Assembly: GCF_001514215.1 (NCBI RefSeq)
Contig: NZ_KQ948863.1
Coordinates: 83,622 to 132,492 of the forward strand
Reading direction: 5' to 3'
Length of the DNA: 48,871 nucleotides
From: Streptomyces bungoensis
GTDB lineage: Bacteria; Actinomycetota; Actinomycetes; Streptomycetales; Streptomycetaceae
A program made the position numbers and the translations under genes. Under the pieces are notes generated by a model. It searched no databases and had not been told where the DNA came from. It saw only the letters and a program-made list of their open reading frames with translations. Positions 16,400 through 24,213 of this stretch are shown here, piece after piece (position 1 is the stretch's first letter; the number at the start of each line of letters is the position of its first letter).

Positions 16400-17395
16400 T
16401 CACCGCGGGCCGGGATGGTTCCCGGGACCGCCGCCTGGTCCGGCCAGCGGTGTCGGCGACAGCGTGGTGGGTTCCTCGCCGGGCTCCAGCAGAGTGTCCG
16501 CCGCACCGACGATCAGCGGATCAGGCACACCCACTGCTCCCTGATCCTTGGCCGGGTAGTCGAAGCGGTCCAGAACACTGCGTATCGCCTCCAGTCGGCC
16601 CCGCCTCTTGTCGTTGTTCTTCACAACTGTCCAGGGCGCGTGAGCGGTGTCGGTCGCCCGGAACATGTCGACCTTGGCCGCGGTGTAGTCGTCCCAGCGC
16701 TCGAGCGAGGCCAGATCGGTGGGCGACAGCTTCCAACGCCGTACCGGATCGACTTGCCGTATCGCGAACCGGGTGCGCTGTTCGGCACGCGACACCGAGA
16801 ACCACAACTTCACTAGCAGGACGCCGTCATCGGTGAGGAGCTGCTCGAACAGCGGTGCCTGCCGGAGGAACTGGCGGTGCTCCTCCTCGGTGCAGAACCC
16901 CATGACTCGCTCGACTCCCGCTCGGTTGTACCAGGACCGGTCGAAGAAGACGATCTCGCCGCCGGTAGGCAGATGAGTCACGTAGCGCTGGAAGTACCAC
17001 TGCCTCGCCTCCCGCTCGGTCGGCTTGTCCAGCGCCACCACACGGGCTCCGCGGGGGTTCAGCCGCTCGGTGAACCGCTTGATGGTGCCGCCCTTTCCGG
17101 CCGCGTCCCGTCCCTCGCAGACCACAGCGATCCGCTGTCCCGTCTCCTTCACCCAACGCTGCAGTTTGAGCAGTTCGATCTGCAGGATCCGTTTGGTCCT
17201 CTCGTATTCACGGCGCCCGATGCGGTGGTCGTACGGGTGGTTTTCCCGCCAGGTCCCGATCGGTCGACCGTCACCGTCCAGAAGCACCGGACGCTCCGGT
17301 TGCCGATCGTCCACCGCAAGCCCGCGCAACAGATCGTCCCCGCGCCCCGGACTCCGGCCACCCTGTGCTCCCGGCACGTGTTCCTGCTCGGCCAC
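16400..17395 (-). CDS. ppk2: Polyphosphate kinase 2 family protein (second copy)
   Basis: The 331-residue paralogue has Walker A GRDAAGKGG (95-103), WYFQRYVTHLP and DRSWYNRAGVERVMGFC (from 152). Compared with the first copy it has an N-terminal extension of about 50 residues containing RPVLLDGDGRPIGTWRENHP and a low-complexity C-terminal tail rich in Pro and Gly. Both are known in actinobacterial PPK2 subgroups and may distinguish nucleotide preference. The start is GTG 17395 with GAGGCGG upstream; a later start is possible. It transfers phosphate between polyphosphate and nucleotides. Confidence 0.92.
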   Translation of the reverse strand: MAEQEHVPGAQGGRSPGRGDDLLRGLAVDDRQPERPVLLDGDGRPIGTWRENHPYDHRIGRREYERTKRILQIELLKLQRWVKETGQRIAVVCEGRDAAGKGGTIKRFTERLNPRGARVVALDKPTEREARQWYFQRYVTHLPTGGEIVFFDRSWYNRAGVERVMGFCTEEEHRQFLRQAPLFEQLLTDDGVLLVKLWFSVSRAEQRTRFAIRQVDPVRRWKLSPTDLASLERWDDYTAAKVDMFRATDTAHAPWTVVKNNDKRRGRLEAIRSVLDRFDYPAKDQGAVGVPDPLIVGAADTLLEPGEEPTTLSPTPLAGPGGGPGNHPGPR

Positions 17396-17628
17396 GACGC
17401 CGCCTCACCGCCTCACCGCTCGCGCCACCACTGTCCCCTTGCCCCTGCCCTCGCAACACCGCGGCAGACGTACGGGGGAGTGGCCGCCGGCCCCGTGATC
17501 ACAGCGTGCGTTCTTCTCCCCGCGGGGTGGGTACAGGGCACGACCGCGGGACGCAGACCCGGCTTCCCGGCCCGGAGAAGCCGTGATCCACGCCCACCGA
17601 GGGGTGGCAAGAGGCCGGTCCGGACGAG

Positions 17629-18140
17629 TCAGTCCAGTGCGGCCTTGAGAACGGTGAAGGCGGTCTTCGGGTCGGCCAGAGCGTGGTAGATGCCGGGGAT
17701 CTCGTGCTCGTCGAGGCCGAGGAGGCCGTAGAGGGCGTGCATCGCGCCGCGGACGGAGTATTCGACGGTGAAGACGACGTCCTCTGGAATCTCGGTGAAC
17801 TGGCCCAGAAAGGCGAAGTTGGCCGCTTTACGCGGATGGACGAGCGGTCGGTCGTGCACGGTGCGCGGGGCGAATTGGCTGGTGATGTAGGGCATCATCA
17901 CCGGGATCACGGTCGTGCTCGCCGCGACGTCCTCCTCGATGTCCGTCAGGCCGAGGTGGCCGAGGAGTTCGGTGAGGATCTCCCGGCCGCTGCACTCGGC
18001 CATCGGCCTGCCGACGAAGTCCCCCTCGTTGTCGACGAACAGGCCGTAGCCCCACAGCGTGTAGACGTCCTCCGGCTGCCCGTCGAAGTGCGGGGCGTGG
18101 GGAACAACCTGAGGCGACCATATACAGTGCGCGGAGATGG
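17629..18140 (-). pseudogene. Oleate hydratase C-terminal remnant
   Basis: The minus strand reads WSPQVVPHAPHFDGQPEDVY, TLWGYGLFVDNEGDFVGRPM, MMPYITSQFAPRTVHDRPLV and FLGQFTEIPEDVVFTVEYSV, all from the C-terminal part of the oleate hydratase (myosin-cross-reactive antigen) family. About 170 of some 600 residues remain; the FAD-binding N-terminus is missing. The upstream edge meets the divergent phosphoesterase gene, so a deletion joined the two. The tail itself is well kept, which suggests recent truncation. Confidence 0.82.
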
Positions 18141-18163
18141 CAGCCTGGTCAGGGAGGGGAAGC

Positions 18164-19384
18164 GTGACCGACACGAGCAGCACCCGACCCGTCGACAGCA
18201 AAGCGCAAGCGCCGCGGCGGAGCCGACTGCACCGGGTGATGCGCGGCATACCCCTGATCGCGCCCGTTCTGCTGTGGGCCGTGCCCTGCTGGGTACTCCT
18301 GTACACCAGCCAGCACTGGCCGCTGCCTGTCACGCTGGTCGGCACCGCCCTGTTCGCCCTCGGTCTCGTATGTATGCCGCTCGCGATGGTGCGCGGCCAC
18401 GGCCCGCGCCAGCAGGACCGGGCGGCGATCGTCGGTGACACCCTGCTGGGCGTCAGCTGGGTTCTGTTCACCTGGTCCGTCCTGCTCGGCGTCCTGTTGC
18501 GGGTCGCCCTGGTCGTGGCCGGCGTCGAGGACAGTCAGGACCGCGCCCGCATCGTCACTTGGGCGGTCGTCGGCGTGACCGCCGTACTGCTCGTCTGGGG
18601 GTACGCCGAGGCCCGCCGCCTGCCACGCGTGCGGCGACTCGACGTGCAACTCCCGCGACTGGGTGCCGGGTTGGACGGGACCCGCGTCGTCCTCATCACC
18701 GACACCCACTACGGCCCGCTTGATCGCGCCCGCTGGTCGGCGCGGGTGTGCGAGACGGTGAACACCCTGGACGCCGACCTGGTCTGCCACACCGGCGACA
18801 TCGCGGACGGCACGGCCGCACGCCGCCGCGCCCAGGCCACCCCACTCGGTACGGTGCGGGCCACCCGGGCCCGTGTCTACGTCACCGGTAACCACGAGTA
18901 CTACAGCGAGGCCCAGGGCTGGGTCGACCTGATGGACGAGCTGGGCTGGGAGCCGCTGCGCAACCGCCATCTGCTGCTCGAACGCGGAGGCGACACCCTC
19001 GTGGTCGCCGGCGTGGACGACGTCACGGCCGAGTCCTCGGGCCTGGCAGGCCACCGCGCCCATCTCGCCGGAGCCTTGAGCGGCGCCGACCCCGACCTGC
19101 CCGTCCTGCTCCTGGCACACCAGCCCACGTTCGTCGACCGGGCGGCAGCCGCCGGAATCGACCTCCAACTCTCCGGCCACACCCACGGCGGACAGATCTG
19201 GCCCTTCCACCACCTGGTACGCATCGACCAGCCCGCCCTCGCCGGCCTCAGCCGGCACGGCGCCCGCACCCTCCTCTACACCAGCCGCGGCACCGGCTTC
19301 TGGGGCCCGCCGTTCCGCGTCTTCGCCCCCAGCGAGATCACCCTGCTCGTGCTCCGCTCCCCGCACCTGCCCACCTCGCCGTAG
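18164..19384 (+). CDS. Membrane-anchored calcineurin-like metallophosphoesterase
   Basis: The 406-residue protein has about four N-terminal membrane segments (from GIPLIAPVLLWAVPCWVLLY to IVTWAVVGVTAVLLVWGY), then a phosphoesterase domain with the metal-binding motifs DTHYG, GDIADG, GNHEYYS and GHTHGGQIWPFH. The order DxH, GD, GNHE, GHxH defines the family with a di-metal centre; related YkuE-type proteins are cell-surface phosphoesterases. GTG 18164 is preferred because GGGAGGGG lies just before it; an ATG nine codons earlier has no such site. Confidence 0.88.
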   Translation: MTDTSSTRPVDSKAQAPRRSRLHRVMRGIPLIAPVLLWAVPCWVLLYTSQHWPLPVTLVGTALFALGLVCMPLAMVRGHGPRQQDRAAIVGDTLLGVSWVLFTWSVLLGVLLRVALVVAGVEDSQDRARIVTWAVVGVTAVLLVWGYAEARRLPRVRRLDVQLPRLGAGLDGTRVVLITDTHYGPLDRARWSARVCETVNTLDADLVCHTGDIADGTAARRRAQATPLGTVRATRARVYVTGNHEYYSEAQGWVDLMDELGWEPLRNRHLLLERGGDTLVVAGVDDVTAESSGLAGHRAHLAGALSGADPDLPVLLLAHQPTFVDRAAAAGIDLQLSGHTHGGQIWPFHHLVRIDQPALAGLSRHGARTLLYTSRGTGFWGPPFRVFAPSEITLLVLRSPHLPTSP

Positions 19385-19520
19385 CAGGGGACGGTCCAGC
19401 ACATCCGCCTGGAGCTGTCCACGAGCAGGGGGTGCGTTGGCGACAGATGACCAGGGTCGTCTCGCCGAGGACTCCCGGGCCGACGGCTCCAACGAGTCGT
19501 ATGTGGCCACCTTGGCTCTG

Positions 19521-20522
19521 TCACGTCATCGTGACGACGACCTTGCCGGCTCTCACGCGCCCGTTCTCGACGTACTCGAGGGCATCTCCTGTTGATTCGA
19601 ACGGGAAGACGCGATCGACGACGGGCCGGATCGTGCCCTTCTCGACGAGAGCGGTGAGCTCGCGCAACTGGTCCCCGCTCGCCCGCATGAACAGGAACTC
19701 GTACGTCACGTGACGGCGTCGGGCGCGGCACCGGGTTCGGAAGCTCAGGGCGGCCATGGCGGCCCTGAGGATCGGACCGCCTCCCAGCTCCCCGGCGAAC
19801 GCGGCGTCGGGAGGGCCGGCAATGCCGATGACCTTCCCGCCGGGCTTGAGAATCCGCAGGGACTTCTCGAGGTTCTCGCCACCGAGTGGGTCGAGGACGA
19901 CGTCGTAGTCGTGCAGGACCGTCTCGAACGCCTGCTGTTTGTAGTCGACGACTGTGTCGGCGCCCAAACTCCTCAGGAGGTCGACATGGGCCGTGCTGGT
20001 CGTCGTGGCCACGTCCGCACCCAGGTGTTTCGCCAGCTGGACGGCGATGGAGCCAACGCCGCCGGAGCCCGCGTGGACGAGCACCTTCTGGCCCGGCCGC
20101 ACCTGTGCCCGCTCGACCAGGGCCTGCCAGGCGGTCAGGGCGACCAGCGGGAGGGACGCGGCCTCGGCCATGGTCAGTGCGGTCGGTTTGAGCGCCACGT
20201 CGTCCTGGCGTACCGCGAGGTACTCGGCGAACGTGCCGATCCGGTCGCTGTCACAGCGCGCGTACACCTCGTCGCCCGGTGAGAACCCCTTCACGGCCAC
20301 ACCCACCTCGACCACCGTGCCGGCCAGGTCGTTGCCCAGAACGAACGGGACCCGGTACGGCAGGATGGCCTTGAAGTCCCCGTCCCGGATCTTCAAGTCG
20401 AGTGGATTGACGCTCGCGGCGTGGATCCGGACGAGGACGTCGTCCGGGCCGACTTGCGGCTCCGGTACTTCAGCGGCGCGCAGGGCCTTGGAGCCGTAGC
20501 GCTCGACCATGAAGGCTCTCAT
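19521..20522 (-). CDS. NADP-dependent zinc-type alcohol dehydrogenase-like oxidoreductase
   Basis: The 333-residue MDR protein has a GroES-like N-terminal domain (VLVRIHAASVNPLDLKIRDG, PFVLGNDLAGTVVEVG) and a Rossmann domain with VLVHAGSGGVGSIAVQLAKH (about 148-167). It lacks the structural-zinc cysteine cluster and resembles quinone-oxidoreductase-like members that reduce activated double bonds with NADPH. The start is ATG 20522. It lies 27 bp downstream of an SDR gene on the same strand, and the two form a likely operon opposite a TetR gene. Confidence 0.9.
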   Translation of the reverse strand: MRAFMVERYGSKALRAAEVPEPQVGPDDVLVRIHAASVNPLDLKIRDGDFKAILPYRVPFVLGNDLAGTVVEVGVAVKGFSPGDEVYARCDSDRIGTFAEYLAVRQDDVALKPTALTMAEAASLPLVALTAWQALVERAQVRPGQKVLVHAGSGGVGSIAVQLAKHLGADVATTTSTAHVDLLRSLGADTVVDYKQQAFETVLHDYDVVLDPLGGENLEKSLRILKPGGKVIGIAGPPDAAFAGELGGGPILRAAMAALSFRTRCRARRRHVTYEFLFMRASGDQLRELTALVEKGTIRPVVDRVFPFESTGDALEYVENGRVRAGKVVVTMT

Positions 20523-20549
20523 CGCCGTCTCCTCTCGTGGATTCCGCGC

Positions 20550-21236
20550 TCAGGCCGAGTTCGGCGCCAGGGCCAAGCCCTGCTTGACGAGCCGGGTGAG
20601 GTCGTCGGCGAGGATCTCGGGCACACCACGCTCGATGCCGTCCAGGGCCTGGGCGGCCACGTCGGCGGGGTCGGCCTTCTGATCCGCCGGAACGCCACTG
20701 GCCATGTCGGTGTCCATGTAGCCCACGTGCAGTGCCGAGACGGTGATGCCGCGGGGCGCCAGCTCCTCGCGGGCCGCGTCGGTCAGGGCCCAGGCGGCGG
20801 CCTTGGCTGCCGCGTAGGCCCCCAGGCCGGCAGGATGCAGCCAGGACAGCACCGACAGGACGTTCAGCACGGCGCCGCCACCGTTGCCCTCGATGACCGG
20901 TGCGAAGGCCCGGGTCACCGTGAGCGGCCCGTAGAAGTTGGTGTCCATCTCCAGACGCACCGCCTTCGGGTCGCCGGCGAGCAAGGGGGTGCCGGTGGAG
21001 ATTCCGGCGTTGTTCACCAGCAGCGTCGCGTCCGAGGCGATGCGCGCCGCGGCGCGGACCGACTCCTCGTCGGTCATGTCCAGGGCGAGCGGGGTGACAC
21101 CGGCCAGGTCCACGCTCTCGGGGCGGCGCGCCGCCGCGTAGACCTTGGCTCCGCGCTCCTGGAGCTGGATCGCCAGCCGGCGCCCCAGTCCCCGGTTGGC
21201 TCCCGTCACCACAGCGACCGCGTCCTTCAGTTCCAT
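20550..21236 (-). CDS. Short-chain dehydrogenase/reductase
   Basis: The 228-residue classical SDR begins MELKDAVAVVTGANRGLGRR (TGxxxGxG cofactor loop), continues LLVNNAGIS, and has the catalytic GAYAAAKAA (YxxxK). It should use NAD(P)H to reduce or oxidise a carbonyl or hydroxyl group. ATG 21236 follows AAGGAG; the open frame reaches further but only into the control region. It is the first gene of the SDR-MDR pair divergent from a TetR regulator. Confidence 0.92.
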   Translation of the reverse strand: MELKDAVAVVTGANRGLGRRLAIQLQERGAKVYAAARRPESVDLAGVTPLALDMTDEESVRAAARIASDATLLVNNAGISTGTPLLAGDPKAVRLEMDTNFYGPLTVTRAFAPVIEGNGGGAVLNVLSVLSWLHPAGLGAYAAAKAAAWALTDAAREELAPRGITVSALHVGYMDTDMASGVPADQKADPADVAAQALDGIERGVPEILADDLTRLVKQGLALAPNSA

Positions 21237-21279
21237 GGTCCGCTCCTTGTACAGCCGCCGCCTGAGCGCGACGCTGAAT

Positions 21280-21302
21280 AGATTATGGATGACATCTAAT
21301 CT
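21280..21302. promoter_or_regulatory. Inverted repeat between SDR and TetR genes
   Basis: AGATTA (21280-21285) and TAATCT (21297-21302) are arranged head to head with 11 bases between, in an AT-rich patch 44 bp before the TetR start. This is a candidate operator controlling both divergent transcripts. Confidence 0.55.
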
Positions 21303-21346
21303 CAGCATAGGATAGATGAGGACTGACATCCAGAAGGAGGTGACCG

Positions 21347-21907
21347 ATGGGCCGCGTATCACAGACACAGGCGCAGGAGAACCGCGAACGGGTCGTGGAG
21401 ACCGCGTCCCGGTTGTTCCGCGAGCAGGGCACGCAGGTCAGCGTCGCCGACCTGATGAAGGCTGCGGGACTGACCCATGGCGGCTTCTACAAGCAGTTCC
21501 CCTCGAAGGAAGCACTCGTGGACGAAGCGACCGCCCACGCCTTCGACGAACTGGCCCAACGGCACGCGGCCGGGATCGAGCGGCACGCCGGGCAACGCGA
21601 GGCCGCCCAGCGGGAGCTGATCGACGCCTACCTCTCCGTCGAGCACCGCGACAACGCCGGTGACGGCTGCCCTGTCGCCGGCCTCGCGGCCGACATGGCG
21701 CGCACGAGCGGCAATCAGCAGGCTCACCACCTCTACGCCGAGGGAGTGCGCACCTTCGCCGACGCACTCGCGACGGAGGACCAGGACGGCATCACCCGGC
21801 TGTGCACCATGCTCGGAGCCCTCGTCCTGGCTCGCGCCACGAAGGACTCGCCTCTCTCCACGGAGATCCTCACCACCGCACGGGCGGCCCTGACGGCAAC
21901 AGACTGA
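21347..21907 (+). CDS. TetR-family regulator
   Basis: The 186-residue protein has the TetR helix-turn-helix VSVADLMKAAGLTHGGFYKQ followed by FPSKEALVDEA (about 32-62), of the type common in regulators of neighbouring oxidoreductases. ATG 21347 follows AAGGAGG at 7 bases. It is divergent from the SDR-MDR pair and probably represses it until a ligand binds; the ligand is unknown. Confidence 0.9.
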   Translation: MGRVSQTQAQENRERVVETASRLFREQGTQVSVADLMKAAGLTHGGFYKQFPSKEALVDEATAHAFDELAQRHAAGIERHAGQREAAQRELIDAYLSVEHRDNAGDGCPVAGLAADMARTSGNQQAHHLYAEGVRTFADALATEDQDGITRLCTMLGALVLARATKDSPLSTEILTTARAALTATD

Positions 21908-22306
21908 TCCACAAGGCGACCGGCGCGGGCCACATGCACGCGCCAGGCCACTCCGGGACGCGGACCTCTCCCCGTTCTGGCTGGACAACGTCTGTCGAAC
22001 GCTTCACGCAGCGGTCGGCGATCACTGGCGGGATGGGTGTCCACGAGCGGAGCGGCGCGCGTCCACGTGGTGACGGGCGGACGCCATCGGCGCCGCTCCT
22101 GTGACGGGCAAGGCCGAGCGGGACACCGTCGCCCGGGAGCTGCTGCGCCGCCGCGATGCCGTCGTCCCAAGAGCCGGACATGGCTTCGGGAAGCGCAGCA
22201 CTTCCGGCTCCGGAGTGGTCGAGGTGTTGCCTGAGCAGGCTCAACCCCGAGCCTTCCCTGAGAGGAGCGGGGAAAGCCCGGGGCATTTCGAGTGTGAGCC
22301 GGCGGC
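21908..22306. other. Intergenic, no supported gene
   Basis: About 400 bp without a recognisable gene. Frames are open on both strands, as expected at this GC content, but none has a domain, a convincing start or a hydrophobic signal. Confidence 0.5.
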
Positions 22307-22729
22307 TCAGTAGGAGCCGGTACAGGCGAGCAGTGTGGTCTCGTTACGGAAGCCGCAGGCGGACGAGGTGATGCCGGCGTCGTTGACCATCACCGTGTGC
22401 TGGTCACTGCCGGAGTTGACGCGGCGCTCTTCGTAGGCGCCGCTCGAGTTGCTCACGCTGATCCAGTCGCCCACGCTGGCGCCGGTGATCTTGCCCCAGG
22501 CGGCGCGGCATGACGGGCTGTAGCGGAGCTGGATCGTGCGTCCTCCGGACGTCACTTGCTTGGCCGTGATGGCGTCACTGGCGCACGTGGTGCCGTTGGG
22601 CTCGACGCCGGTACATGAGGAGCCGTAGCAGGTGCCGGTCGCCGACGCCTCGGCAGCCGGGGCGGTGAAGGCGATCGTCCCCAACAGCAGTGCGGCGGAG
22701 GAGAGCCCTACCATCAATCGTCTGTTCAA
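22307..22729 (-). CDS. Secreted DUF2690-type protein
   Basis: The 140-residue product has a signal peptide (MNRRLMVGLSSAALLLGTIA ending near AEASA) and a mature domain with the pattern CYGSSCTGVEPNGTTCASDA, then TIQLRYSPSCRAAWGKI. This matches DUF2690, a secreted Cys-rich domain of unknown function in Streptomyces. The start is read as TTG at 22729 because AGGGGGG lies just before it; ATG at 22714 is the alternative. It shares its strand with the LPMO gene. Confidence 0.85.
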   Translation of the reverse strand: MNRRLMVGLSSAALLLGTIAFTAPAAEASATGTCYGSSCTGVEPNGTTCASDAITAKQVTSGGRTIQLRYSPSCRAAWGKITGASVGDWISVSNSSGAYEERRVNSGSDQHTVMVNDAGITSSACGFRNETTLLACTGSY

Positions 22730-22750
22730 CGTTCCCCCCTGGAGGTAGAG

Positions 22751-22769
22751 CGCTGCCTGAGTGGCAGCG
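22751..22769. terminator. Short hairpin between LPMO and DUF2690 genes
   Basis: CGCTGCC and GGCAGCG form a 7-bp stem with a TGAGT loop. On the minus strand it lies after the LPMO gene and shortly before the DUF2690 start, so it may be a terminator or part of the leader. Confidence 0.4.
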
Positions 22770-22954
22770 TCTCAGGTGTCATGGACACTAAGGGGACAAC
22801 GGACCATTTACAGGTCTCATTCAGGACATCTGGACGTCACCCCCGTCCCTCGGCCCGGCCACGTGGCTAGGAGATCGGTGCTCTTCCCGGCAAGGGCCGT
22901 CATCCGGTGTGCGGGGACGAAGCCGGCGGAGCACCGCTCTCGCTCATCTGCCGT

Positions 22955-23656
22955 CTAGCAGGCCCCGAGGTCCTCCCACACACCCCATGGGCCGGTGGTG
23001 CCGGGCGTGTCGCCCGTCACCCACCACTTGGCGCGCCAGTTGTGGCCGCCGTAGGACACGGTGTCACCGCCGTTGTAGACCCGCGCGGCGTCCCAGGCCG
23101 GCGTGGTGCAGGTGTCCCCACCGCCACCGCCACCGCCGCCACCGCCTATGTTCACGTCGACGCACGAGTAGAAGGCGTTCGCGGTGTCCGCGATGTTCCA
23201 CACCGCGAGTACCTTCTGGCGGCCCGTGAAGTCGCCGAAGTCCACCTGCTGGCTGACGTCTGCGGCCGGCTGCTGGTTGTGCCCGTCGAACTCGGCGATC
23301 TTCTGGCCACCGATGAAGTACTGCCAGTTGGCGGTGGCGTGCCGTGCCGTGTTGTGCCACGTGAAGGTCGCAGTCGTGCCGACCGGCGTGACCTTCCAGC
23401 CCTTGCTGTCGTTGTCGAGTTCGGCGTATTCCGAGTGTCCGCCACTGCAGCTCTGCAGGCCCTTGGGCCCCTCGACGCTCTGCGGTTCGTACTTGATCTG
23501 ACCGCAGTCGACGACGCCCTCGGCACACTGTTCCTGCCGGCTGGTGGGCAGCGTGACCCAGCCGTGGGCGCTGGCCGTGCCCACCGGGACGCTGACGGCG
23601 AGCACCGGAGCGACCAGCGCACCGATCACGAAAGCCGCTCGTCTTTCCTTGTTCAT
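22955..23656 (-). CDS. Lytic chitin monooxygenase (AA10) with CBM5/12
   Basis: This secreted copper enzyme oxidatively cuts crystalline chitin. The 233-residue precursor has a signal peptide ending in TASA, so the mature protein starts with His31 (HGWVTLPTSR), one ligand of the copper histidine brace. The second ligand is probably His106 in TARHATANWQYFI. The AA10 domain runs to about 170, followed by a ten-glycine linker and a C-terminal chitin-binding module (AWDAARVYNGGDTVSYGGHN...WVTGDTPGTTGPWGVWEDLG). The start is an ATG at 23656. It is divergent from the GH18 chitinase and has its own pair of chitin-control boxes at 23794-23827. Confidence 0.95.
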   Translation of the reverse strand: MNKERRAAFVIGALVAPVLAVSVPVGTASAHGWVTLPTSRQEQCAEGVVDCGQIKYEPQSVEGPKGLQSCSGGHSEYAELDNDSKGWKVTPVGTTATFTWHNTARHATANWQYFIGGQKIAEFDGHNQQPAADVSQQVDFGDFTGRQKVLAVWNIADTANAFYSCVDVNIGGGGGGGGGGDTCTTPAWDAARVYNGGDTVSYGGHNWRAKWWVTGDTPGTTGPWGVWEDLGAC

Positions 23657-23793
23657 ACCGTGTCACTTCCTTCGGAGTCTTCGGAACCGGCGCCTGTCGA
23701 GCCCGGTCTTGCCCGTCCAGCGCGGTGCGTGGTCCGCATCGCCTGTCCCGCTCGGCTCGACCGGCGCCATGGGCCCGAGGCGATGCGCGGCAT

Positions 23794-23827
23794 AGGTCTG
23801 GACCTGATGTCCGTTAGGTCTAGACCA
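23794..23827 (-). promoter_or_regulatory. DasR-like chitin-control boxes before the LPMO gene
   Basis: AGGTCTGGACCT (23794-23805) and AGGTCTAGACCA (23816-23827) are near-palindromic 12-mers 22 bp apart, about 140-170 bp before the LPMO start. They match the TGGTCTAGACCA core of DasR sites and the direct repeats known before Streptomyces chitinase genes. Confidence 0.8.
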
Positions 23828-24090
23828 TAGCGTCACGCCCGGCCCGGTCAAGGGTTCGCGCCGAGGGTTCGTTCTCTCGCGCCCCCGCGCGCCACCGGCC
23901 CAACGGTCCGCCCTCCGTGACGTTGCGTCTGCCGGGTGCGACAGGTTTCTGCAGTACCGGACGGCTCCCCTCGTGCGAGAGCCGACGGAGTCACGTCGCT
24001 CCATGGCGCGCCCCTGGCTGACCCTCCGGGCGTGGTCCAGCCCGTCGTCGTGCGTCCTGCGCAGGGACGAGACGCCAAGCGGCGGCGTAG

Positions 24091-24148
24091 TGGTCTAGTC
24101 CCTTTTTGGTCCAGACCATTGACTCTCTCCTGTGGCGGCCGCTATCCC
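24091..24148 (+). promoter_or_regulatory. Chitinase promoter with two DasR-like boxes
   Basis: TGGTCTAGTCCC (24091-24102) and TGGTCCAGACCA (24107-24118) are tandem DasR-like boxes. TTGACT at 24119-24124 follows directly and TATCCC lies at 24143-24148 after an 18-bp spacer, a credible -35/-10 pair. The boxes overlap or abut the -35 element, as expected for repression. Confidence 0.8.
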
Positions 24149-24213
24149 AGTAGTCGGCAACACCCCCGCCCCCGTAGGGACATTGGCCACCCCCTCCACA
24201 CACCGGGACTGAC

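Noticed and set aside
18149..19510. 453-codon frame opposite the phosphoesterase
   Set aside because: Composition and coordinates follow the real gene; no domain and no start signal.
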